64,000 nucleotides of DNA from Fagopyrum homotropicum. Its lineage: Eukaryota; Streptophyta; Magnoliopsida; Caryophyllales; Polygonaceae. The notes under the pieces are model-generated. The model worked only from the letters and a program-made list of their open reading frames with translations, did no database searches and was not told the DNA's origin. Below, in pieces: positions 35,490 through 47,385 of this stretch (position 1 is its first letter; every line of letters begins with the position of its first letter). A program made the position numbers and the translations under genes. Where the stretch lies: positions 8,217,001 to 8,281,000 of the forward strand of contig BSWB01000002.1 of NCBI GenBank assembly GCA_033239125.1, read 5' to 3'.

Positions 35490-36293
35490 TTAGTTCCTGT
35501 GTTTAAGCATGACACCGAGCTCTCCAGCAATGATAACTGTGGTAGCCATGCCAAGAAACATCCCATGCTCGACCACACTCGGAAGCCGCAAAATAGCATC
35601 ACTAGCAGCATTCAAATCTCCAATATCATTCTCAAAGTACAAGTCGACGATGTAATTCATGTTATCAGTCACAAATGGCTTACCATCATCAGGGTAAGTC
35701 CTGAGCTTTGCCTTACACCCAACATGCTCAAACAACTTCCTTAGCTTCTCCGAAGTGTAGTTCCAACAGAAAGGAACAATCTCAACTGGCACAGCTAATC
35801 CAGTCCCACCCAAATACTCAACCATCTTAGTTTCGTCAACAATAACCACAAACTTCTTACAAGCACCTTCAATCATCTTCTCCCTCAAAAGGGACCCGCC
35901 TCTACCCTTAACCAAGTTCAGATGTTGGTCAACCTCATCTGCACCATCAATAGCAAGATCAAGAACTGGATAGGTATCAAGATCAGCCAAAGGAATCCCT
36001 ACAGAAACAGCTTGTTCATGGGTCATCTTTGAAGTAGGAATTCCAACAATATCCTTGAGTTTCCCTTGGCGTAATAGCTCTCCTATTCTAGCAACAGCAT
36101 GCTTAGCAGTAGACCCAGTTCCTAGGCCTATAACCATGCCAGATTCAACGTATTCAACTGCCTTGTAAGCTGCAATTTTCTTTAGTTCATCTTGGGTGAG
36201 GATCACAGATGAAGGTTTCTTTGTCGGAGAAGAACCCATCAGAGTACCGTTCTCCAAAGTGGGTTTTTCAGATGCCACAAAATGAATCACCAT
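35490..36293 (-). CDS. Ribose-5-phosphate isomerase (copy 3, intact)
   Basis: Single-exon, 267 residues, with all family motifs at the same positions as copy 2: GLGTGSTA 56-63, DGADEVD 116-122, KGRGGSLLREK 129-139, VDETK 152-156. It differs from copy 2 by Glu182 and Met262 only. The ATG at 36293 is used; the frame extends back to a TTG that is not a credible start. A TATA-like box lies about 300 bp upstream. The gene faces copy 2 across the OPT gene, with the two 3' ends pointing inward. Near identity with copy 2 implies a recent inverted duplication or ongoing gene conversion. Probably cytosolic and functional. Confidence 0.95.
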   Translation of the reverse strand: MVIHFVASEKPTLENGTLMGSSPTKKPSSVILTQDELKKIAAYKAVEYVESGMVIGLGTGSTAKHAVARIGELLRQGKLKDIVGIPTSKMTHEQAVSVGIPLADLDTYPVLDLAIDGADEVDQHLNLVKGRGGSLLREKMIEGACKKFVVIVDETKMVEYLGGTGLAVPVEIVPFCWNYTSEKLRKLFEHVGCKAKLRTYPDDGKPFVTDNMNYIVDLYFENDIGDLNAASDAILRLPSVVEHGMFLGMATTVIIAGELGVMLKHRN

Positions 36294-36589
36294 CTCCAAC
36301 AAAAAAGATCAATCACCAGAATCCAAAGCGACGATCTATCGGAGATGAAGACTACCCAAGACGAGTTAAAAATCGCAAGATTGAGGGGGTTTGGGCTTGT
36401 GAGTGAAAATTCGTTATCCTGTTCTTGAGTGGTGGCAAGGAATAACAGAAAAGGAGAAACAAAGGAGCGAAGTGGAGAGAAATGTGAGGGGGAAGATGGC
36501 AAAAGATTCGAAATTTGTGGGATTTCAATCCGGTTCTGGGAGCGTAATGTTTTGATTTTGAACAATTAGGGTTTTTGTTGACGGCACTA

Positions 36590-36597
36590 ATTTATAA
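36590..36597 (-). promoter_or_regulatory. TATA box of isomerase copy 3
   Basis: The minus strand reads TTATAAAT, at the same distance from the ATG as in copy 2. The promoter and leader are conserved between the arms up to the Helitron border at 36708. Confidence 0.55.
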
Positions 36598-36707
36598 GAG
36601 AAACGGTAGGAGGCGACGAGACAGCGTTTATCATTACACACGGTGTGGTCAGCATTCAAGTATTCAACTGATCTAGTCATCACCCGGTGGCTAATTTTTA
36701 ATGATAT

Positions 36708-37738
36708 CCAGTATTAATTCCCGTGTTTTACACGAATTTTTTTTTAAAAATGATATAAAATATATTTTAATAAATATTATAATTAAAAATACATATTTGT
36801 ATGTGATTTATGATAAATGTAATAAGTTAAAATTTTTGCTAATTTAAATAAAATTTTAAAATAAAATTTACTAAATCTATTATATTAGAAAAGAAATATA
36901 TAAAATTTTGTTATTTATTACAATTAAAATATATTAAGATGATAAAGATACCAATTAGTTATATGTTGCCTTTTTAGATTAGTAGAATTTTATTTTATAA
37001 ATGACATGTGTCATCCATTGTATAAGAAAATGACACGTGGCTTCGAGGGCTTTTACTTTAATATAGTATATAGAATATAGATATAGATATATAGATATAG
37101 ATATGTATAAATGTATATCATCATTACACACATTTTAATTACGTTAATAAAATTGTGGATATGACATTATTTTGTTAATCATATAATTTTTACATATATA
37201 GTATAATATAGATATTTAAAGAGTAAGTTTGGTAAGAAGATATATATATTACGTATTATAGGATATTTTTTTTAATAGGTAAGATGTCAACTATTTATGT
37301 ATATATTTGTTTTTTATAAAAAATCAAAATTATGTAAAAATGATATGTGGCAATGAAGAGATTAGGAAGTGACATGTAAGATTATACGTTTGGCTTTAAT
37401 ATAATATATAGATAGATATATACTTATAGATATGTATAAATGTATATCATCATTACACACATTTTAATTACGTCAATAAAATTGTATATATGACATTATT
37501 TTGTTAATCATTTAATTTTTACATATATAGTATAAATAGATATTTAAAGAGTTTGTTTGGTAAGAAGATACATATTACGTATTATAGGATAGTTATTTTA
37601 ATAGGTAAGATGTCAACTATTTATGCATATATTTGTTTTTTCAAAAAATCAAAATTATGTAAAAATGACATGTGACAATGAAGAGATTAGGAAGTAACAC
37701 ATAGAATTAAACGCTTTGGCTTTAATATAGTATATAGA
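36708..37738 (-). mobile_element. Helitron, complete copy with repeated 5' ends
   Basis: On the minus strand it starts TCTATATACTATATTAAAG and ends with a CGTGT-AAA-ACACG hairpin followed by CTGG. It sits upstream of isomerase copy 3. The matching position upstream of pseudogene copy 4 (about 50068-50079) has no insertion, which acts as an empty site apart from a 4-bp discrepancy. The 5'-end motif recurs internally near 37068 and 37405, so the body carries two ~330-bp tandem units. There is no coding capacity. Confidence 0.65.
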
Positions 37739-39504
37739 TTCGAATTCATCATATTGACCGGCCTTTCTAGGAATGCGATCCCGACCCACCTTTTTTCCTT
37801 TGCTCACCGATGTTTATTGGTGTTCTTATCAGCATGGGCTACGGTTATTGCTATTCGTACCACATTAACCATGTTATACATACCCCTTCTACGGCTACGC
37901 ACTGCGTAGGCGTAGTCATTTTTCCTTAATTTTTTGAACCAAATGTATGTTATGGACTACTACACATCTTGCATGCGTAGTCGTAGTGTAACAATCAAAA
38001 ATCGAAGATGACCTAATGGAGAATTTTAAGGAATTAAATCCGTTTTAACACGAGATACCTCTCGAGGTAACCTGATCCTAGATGATATTACACCCCGGTG
38101 TTATTTGGAGCATTTGGGAGCTTCAATTAATAAAAATGCAGTTGAAAGAAATGATCAGGACATCGGACATGTCCTAGATATGAAAAAACATGGAAAGGCA
38201 AAACGGTCAAAAGAGTCGTTATTTCGTTTCTTAGCGGCTAAGAAAGACGGCTTAAGAATATGCGTTTTTCGAGACAATTGCGGAATAATTATCCATACAA
38301 TATTTCAGATTTATTATTCCAATTTCGAGAAGTTTGGAGAAGGGGTCTTAAACCGCTTTCGGATCGGTGAAAGGATAATTATCGACTCCGCTAAAGGATA
38401 GTCATCGACTCCGTTAAAGGATAATTATCGTCTTAGCTATAAATAGCTGAAATAACGTTTATTAATTCATTTACTTTCACGTTTCCTCGTAAAAGCTCTA
38501 ATTTCTCTCAACCTTCAAACTCAGATCTACTCTCCGTTTTTAATCCGATTTCAAATCCGTTTGAGTTTTTGGATTCCTCTCTTATTCTCTTCATTGTGGT
38601 ACCGAGTTTCTATATTTCCGAGCAAGGAAAGGTCTGGTCGAGCATATATGATACTAGGGAGGTTCCGTCGCTCAGATTCCGGTGAATTTGATGGTGTCCG
38701 AGCGTAGCCTGTGTCGTTGTGATTCCGAATCTTCTTTCGGATCGTCAATCGGGTTAGTAACGAATAAGTTATGAATTTATTCGTTTTTCGTATTGCGATT
38801 TGGGCTAAATTGACCTTAGACTTGTCAAAATGGAAAATTGAAAATTCCATTATGCTCGTTACTTTATTCTGGTGATTATGGGTTGTTTGTTTGATGAGAT
38901 TTGATGACAGGCGGGTTCAGAAATTGTCTGCGGGCAAAACGTTGTTATGGCGAAATTTAATTAATTAATTAAAGTTTAATTAATTAAATTGGGATTCTAG
39001 AAAATGCTAAAAGCTAATTAAATTCAAAGGAATGAATTTAACTGGTGTTTGAAGCGAGAAGTTTAATACGAGGAATATGATATTCTCAACAGGTGTTGTT
39101 GAAGGTTTCAGTTTAACTATAGTTTAGTTGCTTTGGGAGCGTATCCAAGCACGATAAAGGAGGATAGTCCGAGTGGAAAACGGACTCAATAGTTGGTTTG
39201 CGAGGTTTTATTGTTCTTACCTGCGAGGTAAGTGTATATGAATTACACTTGCTTAATATATGTTATGTATTTAATATGCTATGATTTTATGCATGCTTGA
39301 GTGTATATATATGTTTGTTATGATTGTATGCATGCTTATATGTATATGAGTGAGACGATGATGACTTGATATTCCTTATGAAAGCATGCATGAGGTACCT
39401 GATATGATAGTGGAAAGAATGTGATGGAAGAATATGATGAAAGCATGAAATTGAGTTATGATATGAAAGTGATAATAATAGGATGGTAAGATAAGAAAAA
39501 CAGC

Positions 39505-39640
39505 CAGAGGTCGCTACCTGATCTATAGGGGGCCTCAAGATAAGAAAAGTAGTCCAAGATCGCAACCTGATCTACAGGGGGTCTTAGGACAAGATGGCCG
39601 AGGTCGCTACCTGATCTACAGGGGGCCTAGGACGTTATCG
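39505..39640 (+). repeat. Tandem repeat of about 47 bp inside the solo LTR
   Basis: Three imperfect copies built on GGTCGCTACCTGATCTACAG followed by GGGGCCT, at about 39509, 39558 and 39602. Confidence 0.8.
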
Positions 39641-39814
39641 GGTTGGCCAACCGAAAGAAAAAAAAAAGAAAGAAAAGAAATACGAAAGCAATGAGAAAAT
39701 ATATCGTACGATCAGTTGGGGCTAGTTAGTTAATTATCACCTATGCATCGATGCGATCGAGTCTAGCATGTTATATGTTATGTTATGATTATTTTTATGT
39801 GATGAGATGATATG

Positions 39815-40595
39815 TGATGCGTCCTTGGACACGTCAATGAAGTATTCCGGATCTAGATCAAGCTGAAGCTCAACTACTCCTTAGTTGAAGTGCGAATGCA
39901 ATTGAAGGTGGGTTGTGAAAGCTTAGAGATGGAGGCGGAAGTTGTATGATTGAGTCGATCTAGATTGATCGATCAAACCTTGAAGTGGGTCGGTGGAGTT
40001 GGTTCTTGAAGAACCCTCGAATATGGTTGAGTTTGAATTGAAGATCCAAAAGAAGAACTTTGAGAGGATTGGAAGAGAGATTGATGCTCAAGTAAGTAGG
40101 AGGAAAATTCTTCTCATTACTTAATCAAATTGAACATGCTTTACATATGAGCCAAACATCCCCTTATATAGTGGATGAAGGCCATACAAAGAGTCGGTTA
40201 AGTTCCGGAAATGAAACACCTAAAAATATGAAAGGTTGAGAATTTAAGTTCGGAATTAAGTTTCCAAATTAAATTCCGAAACCAAAAGTCTAATCTTAAA
40301 TTCGGAAAATTAATACCCGGAAATTAATATTCCGAAAATAAAAAGACTTATTATTACAAAACGCTAAATTACGGAAAATGCGCCGGAACGGTGCCGGCTT
40401 GACAAGCTTCAAGTCATAGTGGCGTAGAGACACGGTTTGCAACCAATGGGTCCGTGACAAGCAACGGTGCGGCTAATGATGGAGCCGGTAGCTTGAGCGA
40501 TTGCTTTAGCACGGGAACGGGTGAGCGGTCCATCGGAGCGAACCCGAAGTGCCTCGTCTTCCTCGTCTTGGGACATAGGGGTCAAGGGCGCATCA
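39815..40595 (-). repeat. Gypsy 3' LTR (left copy)
   Basis: 781 bp, shorter than the right copy because of two deletions near 40197 and 40318. The polyprotein frame runs into it and stops at 40409. Confidence 0.94.
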
Positions 40596-43500
40596 GTCCC
40601 CCCATCTTGGATGTGAAACGTCCCCGTTTCACCTTCGTCAAATAGGGGCTCAATGTATGGAGCAAGGTCCTTGACATTGAACGTCGGGTGCACGCCATAG
40701 TCGTCCGGAAGCTCCAACTTGTAAGCATTCAAGCCATGGCGGGATAAGATGCGGAATGGTCCATCACCGCGGTCCGAGAGCTTGCCTTTGCGGCGGGATG
40801 GAAAACGCTCCTTCCTTAAGTGGAGCCAAACAAGATCACCGGGCTCGAATGACATTGGACGGCGCCCTTTGTTGCGTTGTGTGGCAAGTTGATCGGCACG
40901 CCGTTGGAGTTGTGTCCTAGTCCGCTCATGAAGCTCAATGATGTGAGCGGCACGACTTGCTCCGGTGATGTGTTCTCCGTCTTTGAGTGGACGCGGAGTG
41001 AAGTCCATCGGGGTGTGTGGATTAAGGCCGTAGACAACTTCAAAGGGTGAAAGCTTTGTTGCCGAGTGTCGAGACCTGTTATAAGAAAACTCCACAATAG
41101 AAAGTAAGTCCTCCCACTTGTGTGGGTTGTTCCTAAGGGTCGCTCTAAGTAGAGCGCCGAGAGTCCGATTGGTCACCTCCGTTTGACCATCGGTTTGGGG
41201 ATGATAGCTACTTGAGAACAACAAGTTGGTTCCAAGTTCCCCCATAAGGTTCTCCAAAAATGGCTCACAAACTTTACGTCCCGATCACTAAGGATGGAAC
41301 GCGGTATTCCATGTAAGTGCACAACATTGTCAAAGAAAAGGGTAGCTACTTCACTAGCATTTTGTGTGCTCTTACATGCAATAAAATGTGCCATTTTTGA
41401 AAAACAATCGACTACCACGAAAATGGAGTCTTTGCCTCGTTTTGACATGGGTAGGCCAACCATAAAGTCCATAGAAAGATCCTCCCAAGGTCCCATTGGT
41501 ATAGGCAAAGGAGAATACAATCCATCCGGACCTTGGCGCGATTTTGCATGGTGACATGTGATGCAACTTGTGCAAAACCGTGTCACATGCTTGCGCATGC
41601 GGGGCCAAAAGAAGTGCTCTTGTAGAGCGGCGAGAGTCTTGGTAGCACCGAAGTGACCACGACCCTCATGGGCCTCCTTTATCAACAAATGACGAATACT
41701 CGAGCGCGGGATACAAAGTTTGCCCGCACGGAATAAGTAGCCATCGTTAATAAAGAAAGACTCATGCTCTCGGAGGTCAAGGCATTGAGCAAATATATCC
41801 TTGAAGTCAAGATCCGTGGCATATAACTCTTTGATAAGAGCAAAGCCATGAATCTTGGCGTCCATATGCACAAGAAGGATATATCGGCGAGAAAGGGTGT
41901 CGGCTACCACATTCTCTTTACCTTTCTTATGTCGAATGACATAAGGAAAGGTCTCAAGAAACTCTACCCAACTCGCATGGCGCCGACTCAAGGTAGTTTG
42001 ACCCTTGAGATACGAAAGAGCCGCATGATCCGAATGAATCACGAACTCCTTCGGCCATAAGTAGTGTTGCCATGTTTTAAGACAACGAATTAAAGCATAT
42101 AGTTCCTTGTTATAAGTTGGATAGTTGAGTGAGAGACCGGAAAGTTTTTCGCTAAAATAAGCAATGGGTCGATTCTCTTGTAGGAGAACCCCCCCCCCAA
42201 TGGCCACATTAGATGCGTCACACTCCACCTCGAAGGTTTTCGAAAAGTTTGGGAGTTGGAGTAGTGGCGCATTACAAAAACGGTCTTTGAGCGACTCAAA
42301 CGCTCGAGCATGGGTGTCACGCCACTCAAACGTGACACCTTTATTAGTAAGCTCGTGTAGCGGTGCCGCTATCAAGCTAAAGTCCTTGACAAAGCGTCGA
42401 TAGAAACCCGCTAAGCCGAGAAAGGCTCGAACCATGGTGACCGTAGTAGGAGTAGGCCACTCCCGAATGGCGCGAACTTTTGATTCGTCCACTCGTAGTC
42501 CGTCCTTAGACACGACATAGCCAAGAAAAATTGTGGTGTCTGAGCAAAAGATACATTTCTCCAAATTGACATATAATTGCTCTTGTCTAAGGCACTCGAG
42601 CACTTGGCGAAGTTACTCGATGTGGGCATCCAAAGACTTGCTAAAGACTAAGATATCATCGAAATAGACAACAACAAAAATACCCAAAAACTTGCAAGAC
42701 GTGGTTCATGAGGCGCATGAATGTGGACGGGGCGTTGGAGAGACCAAATGACATGACAAGCCATTCGTAGAGGCCATGCTTCGTCTTGAAAGCCGTCTTC
42801 CATTCGTCACCTTCGGCCATGCGGATTTGATGGTACCCGCTTCGGAGGTCGATCTTTGAAAAGATGGTGGCGCCATGGAGCTCATCCAACATGTCATCTA
42901 AGCGCGGGATCGGATGATGGTACTTAACGGTTATTTGATTGATGACTCGGCAATCGACGCACATCCGCCAAGATCCGTCTTTCTTGGGCACAAGTATGAC
43001 CGGCACGGCACATGGAGACAAGGACTCACGAACATAGCCCCGGTCTAGGAGCTCTTGGACTTGGCGTTGTAGCTCCTTGGTCTCCTCCGGACTTGCACGG
43101 TAAGCGGCACGGTTGGGCAAAGACGCGCCGGGCACCAAATCGATTTGGTGCTCAATTCCTCGGATTGGTGGCAAGTCGGGTGGTAGTTTGTCGGTCAAGA
43201 TGTTCAGAAATTCAAACAACAACAAGGACACCTCATGTGGCACATTACTTGGGTCATGGGAAATAGATAAACAAAAAGGGACAAGTAAGAAACAAGAAAA
43301 CTTACCTTCCATGACCGATGTCAAGTCATGTCGTCGGGCCAAAAGGATTCGGGGCTCACATCGCCCTTGAATGGTAGGAACCGGAGGTGCATTTGAAGGG
43401 ACAACACTCTTACTACCTCATGCTTCGGTACCATGAACCTTAGGACCGGAATTACGGGAACCGGAAGTATGAATATCCAAGACATCGGGAGAGAGACGAG

Positions 43501-45808
43501 AAGGGTCCGATGTGGCCGGCGGTGTAGTGGTGTCATCGATCACTTGTTGCCTCTTTCGTTATGCATAGTCAACTAAAATTTCCTGTGGAGTCATAGGCAA
43601 AAGTGTGATCCGTTTTCCATTATATTGGAACATGTAACGGTTGAGATAACCATCATGAAAAGTTTTACGGTCAAATTGCCATGGTCGTCCCAACAATACA
43701 TTTGTGGCGTCCATTTTGATAACATCACAAAGGACCTTATCAACATAGGCGCCAATAGAAAACGTCACCCACGCTTGTTGTGTGACGGTGTCACTTGCCT
43801 TATCGGAAATCCATTGGAGTCCGTAAGGTTGTGGGTGGGGGGTTGTAGGCAACTTAAAGTGTTTCACCACTTTTTCGTTGATAATATTACAACACAAACC
43901 CCCATCTATGATAAAAGAGAGACTAGTGTCATTGACCAAGCAACGAGAGTGGAAGAGATTCTCGCGTTGGTCAATAGGGAGATGCTCTTTTATAGCAAGA
44001 ATGCGACGAGAGACAAGAGCAAACTTACCTGGTTGTGCCGGACCGCAAGCAAGTTGGTCGTCGCATGGATCCATGCCATAGTAGGGTTCGGCATCTTGGT
44101 CATCTTCCAAGAGGATATCACCATTATATTCCTCTTCGCCATCGTCATATGATGGGTTGACAAACATCACCCGCTTGGTGTTCGGGCAATCACGTTGGAC
44201 ATGACCAAACCCGCTACATTTGAAACACACGGGTTCTCTTGGGCGGGCCACCGTTTGAGATCCTTGTTGGGGTCGGCCCGGAGGCGTTTGTGGTGGAGCA
44301 ACGGTGTCACGGTATGGTGGTTTCTCGGTAGCCGCTTGCCGGGTGGGTTGACTCATCCGTGGTGATCCTTTAGCGGCTCCGGAATCTTGGGAACTAGAAA
44401 CATCTCGAGAACGAGAATTAGTGGTATAAGAGTATTGACTAGTGGAAGAATTATACCTTGACTATCGAGGCGTTTCGAGTTGTTGCTTGTGAAGTTTCAT
44501 GGCGGCATGACATAAGGCTCCTAAGTCCTTGTATGGGACAATCTCGAGGGGCCGCCGAATTGATGGATTAAGGCCGCTCATGAATTTGGTTCGAAGGGCG
44601 GAGGCGGAGGCCGAGATGCCGGCCTTCATATGCATGTCCTTCAGCTTGGCTAAGTAAGCCACCGGAGTAAGGCTTCCTTGTTGGAATTCGGCAATTTGCA
44701 ACCGCATGTCGTTTTTGAAGTCGTCGGGCACATACTTCTTAGTCATGACATAGATCAATTGATCAAATGTCGCAACCGGTGCCCATCCTCGGTTCTCGCG
44801 GTTGGTCTCGTACCGGTTCCACCAAGATTTTGCATCACCTTTAAAGTAAAGTGTCGCCGCTTCGATTTTCTCATACTCTTCATAATGGCAATGCTTGAGA
44901 GCTCTTTTCATATCCTGTGCCCAATCAAGAAACGCACAAGGATCATATTCACCATAAAAGATCGGAAATTTAACCTTACCTTCCCTACGAGCTCGGTAGG
45001 GATCCGGTCGAGGCGGTGCCATGTATGCCTCTTCGTGATGGGCTCGCCGGTGGCTATCGTTATGCCCTTGACGCCCATGATTAGGTGGGGCACACCTTGG
45101 TGGGTTAGGAGGAGGCAACCATTCTTCTCCTCGATCCTGGTTCTCAAAAGGCTCTCAGATGGGTGGGTGCCATGGACGGACATGTGCCACCCGTTCCAAG
45201 TCCGACTCATCATCGGAGAACTCGTCAAAGTCATCTCTTTCGTCATACTCTTCATAATCATGATACATCGGTTGCCGGCTATGCCGTTGGCGGCGGTGTC
45301 CGGACCGATCATTCTCGGGATGTTGAGAGCGGTCATTTGTTTGATGATGGTACCGGTCATCAACCCGGGAGGGACGGTTGGTGCGTTGGGCACTAGATGG
45401 AGGAGGGGAAGTGCCATACTTACGTCGGTTGTGCTCATAGCGTTTGTGCCGATTCTCCGTGTCAACATATAGCAAATCATTTGGAGAAGGGTCAAGGTTC
45501 TCGTCACCTTCATTGTGGGACTCATGACCGTCATTTTGGGAGGGCCCGTGGTTTTCAATGACGGAGGCAAGTCATCGACCGTTAGATGGTTCGGCTCCCA
45601 ATATACCTTTGCCTTTGCGTCGTCCATCGGATGTGGAAGCATCGACCAAGGTTCCATTTGGATTCGGTGGGGGCGGTCGTAAGGGTAAGCATTTGGGCCT
45701 TCAAAGCTTCAATTTTTAGCCGAAGTGAGGCATTTTCTTCGGTCAAAGTAGTGAGCTCATGCCTTTCACTAGATTCCTGAGAATTTTCCATTGTGACGTT
45801 AGTCATAA
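40409..45808 (-). pseudogene. Gypsy gag-pol polyprotein, broken
   Basis: Read on the minus strand. An N-terminal coiled-coil-like stretch near 45700-45793 is followed by an Asp/His/Arg-rich linker. Gag (retrotrans_gag, GDAKSWWNRYE) is at 44462-45118. The zinc knuckle CFKCSGFGHVQRDC is near 44186-44227 and the protease with FIIDGG near 43900. Reverse transcriptase is at 42656-43342, RNase H at about 42000-42400. Integrase runs from the HHCC finger (near 41700) through a DD-type core to a C-terminal part in another frame (40409-41257). A stop ends gag at 44462, and a one-base shift precedes the FDD motif near 42665. Other breaks lie near 45155 and 41230. The 3' end of the frame extends into the LTR. 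No chromodomain was recognised. Confidence 0.92.
40596..40606 (-). other. Gypsy polypurine tract
   Basis: The minus strand reads AAGATGGGGGGAC, directly next to the 3' LTR. Confidence 0.85.
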
Positions 45809-46546
45809 ATCCAAGATTGGACACAAAATTGCAAGCAATCAAATAAGTAAGGTGACAAGATAAGTCAACGTTACCCAAGTTCAAGTGCGTTAGGGTTCTA
45901 CCTTTGGGAAAACCGTTTGGCGGTTAGGCAAGGAAGGCAAATCCAACAAATTTGAACCAAAATGCACACAAATTTAAGAGAAAATTTGCAACTTGTAAGA
46001 AAATGGAGAGATAGGAAATGGACGGATTGTTTATCGGCAAGTTTTACTTGCTTTGGTCTTTGACCTTTTCAAAAATCCGATTTTTCGGATGGACCGGTTT
46101 GCCGGACGTCTTTTACTTTTGTTTTTGTGGAATTGTTTCTTTTTGAAACTTTTAAATGCAACCTTAGGAATGCAAGAGATGAATCCACTTTTCTTTGAAA
46201 CAAATCCGTTTTTTTTTAAGAGTTTTTGCTTTGTTTTTGGTTTTTGGAATATCAAAAGACGTGATATCCGATTTTGTCAACAAAAAAATCCCAAGAAAAT
46301 GGTGAAATTGATTAACAAAAATGTCGGATTGGGTAAGGAAAAATGTTTTGTTGATTAATGGTTTGATGGCAAACCAAAAATCTCCTAAATTTGCTTTGCA
46401 AAATGGATCGAGAAAAAAAAAATTTCAAGAACGTGGATGAAGATGCGAAGAACAAGATGAAGATGGTGATGAACAAAAGGCAAAAAAAGGATGAATATAA
46501 TAACACACAAAAACAAGAGTAAAGATAACTTAGCTTAGATCCCTTT

Positions 46547-46558
46547 GCTCTGATGCCA
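46547..46558 (-). other. Gypsy primer binding site
   Basis: The minus strand reads TGGCATCAGAGC, one base from the usual initiator tRNA-Met complement. Confidence 0.85.
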
Positions 46559-46561
46559 ATT

Positions 46562-47385
46562 TGATGCGTCCTTGGACACGTCAATGAAGTATTCCGGATC
46601 TAGATCAGGCTGAAGCTCAACTACTCCTTAGTTGAAGTGCGAATGCAATTGAAGGTGGGTTGCGGAAGCTTAGAGATGGAGGCGGAAGTTGTATGATTGA
46701 GTCGATCTAGATTGATTGATCAAACCTTGAAGTGGGTCGGTGGAGTTGGTTCTTGAAGAACCCTCGAATATGGTTGAGTTTGGATTAAAGATCCAAAAGA
46801 AGAACTTTGAGAGGATTGGAAGAGAGATTGATGCTCAAGTAAGTAGGAGGAAAATACTTCTCATTACTTAATCAAATTGAACATGCTTTACAAATGAGCC
46901 AAGCATCCCCTTATATAGTGGATGAAGGCCATACAAAGAGTCGAAAATTAAATGACGGAAATAAAGTCGGAATTTAAGTTCCGGAAATGAAACACCTAAA
47001 AATATGAAAGGTTGAGAATTTAAGTTCGGAATTAAGTTTCCGAATTAAATTCCGAAACCAAAAGTCTAATCTTAAATTCGGAAAATTAATACCCGGAAAT
47101 AAAGTCCCGGAAATTAATATTCCAAAAATAAAAAGACTTATTATTACAAAACGCTAAATTACGGAAAATGCGCCGGAACGGTGCCGGCTTGACAAGCTTC
47201 AAGTCATAGTGGCGTAGAGACACGGTTTGCAACCAATGGGTCCGTGACAAGCAACGGTGCGGCTAATGATGGAGCCGGTAACTTGAGCGATTGCTTTAGC
47301 ACGGGAACGGGTGAGCGGTCCATCGGAGCGAACCCGAAGTGCCTCGTCTTCCTCGTCTTGGGACATAGAGGTCAAGGGCGCATCA
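46562..47385 (-). repeat. Gypsy 5' LTR (right copy)
   Basis: 824 bp, the partner of 39815-40595. A primer binding site lies three bases inside it. Confidence 0.94.

Larger units (their letters stand above)
34937..37691 (-). repeat. Large inverted repeat, right arm
   Basis: Inverted partner of 24037-26795. It continues past the left arm's outer end into the complete 5' end of the Helitron, so the left arm is the truncated one. Confidence 0.88.
39815..47385 (-). mobile_element. Ty3/gypsy LTR retrotransposon, recent insertion
   Basis: LTRs at 39815-40595 and 46562-47385, both TGATGCGTCC to GGGCGCATCA, flanked by a 5-bp target duplication ATATG (39810-39814 and 47386-47390). A primer binding site and a polypurine tract are at the expected inner borders. 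Domain order on the minus strand is gag, zinc knuckle, protease, reverse transcriptase, RNase H, integrase, so it is gypsy type. The LTRs differ by roughly a dozen substitutions by eye plus two indels, so the insertion is fairly young. Confidence 0.95.

Noticed and set aside
38105..38401. 98-codon frame
   Set aside because: Lies inside the solo LTR, with no domain; LTRs often hold chance frames.
43625..44152. 175-codon plus-strand frame and the 264-codon frame at 44678-45472
   Set aside because: Both are antisense shadows of the gypsy gag/protease coding region.
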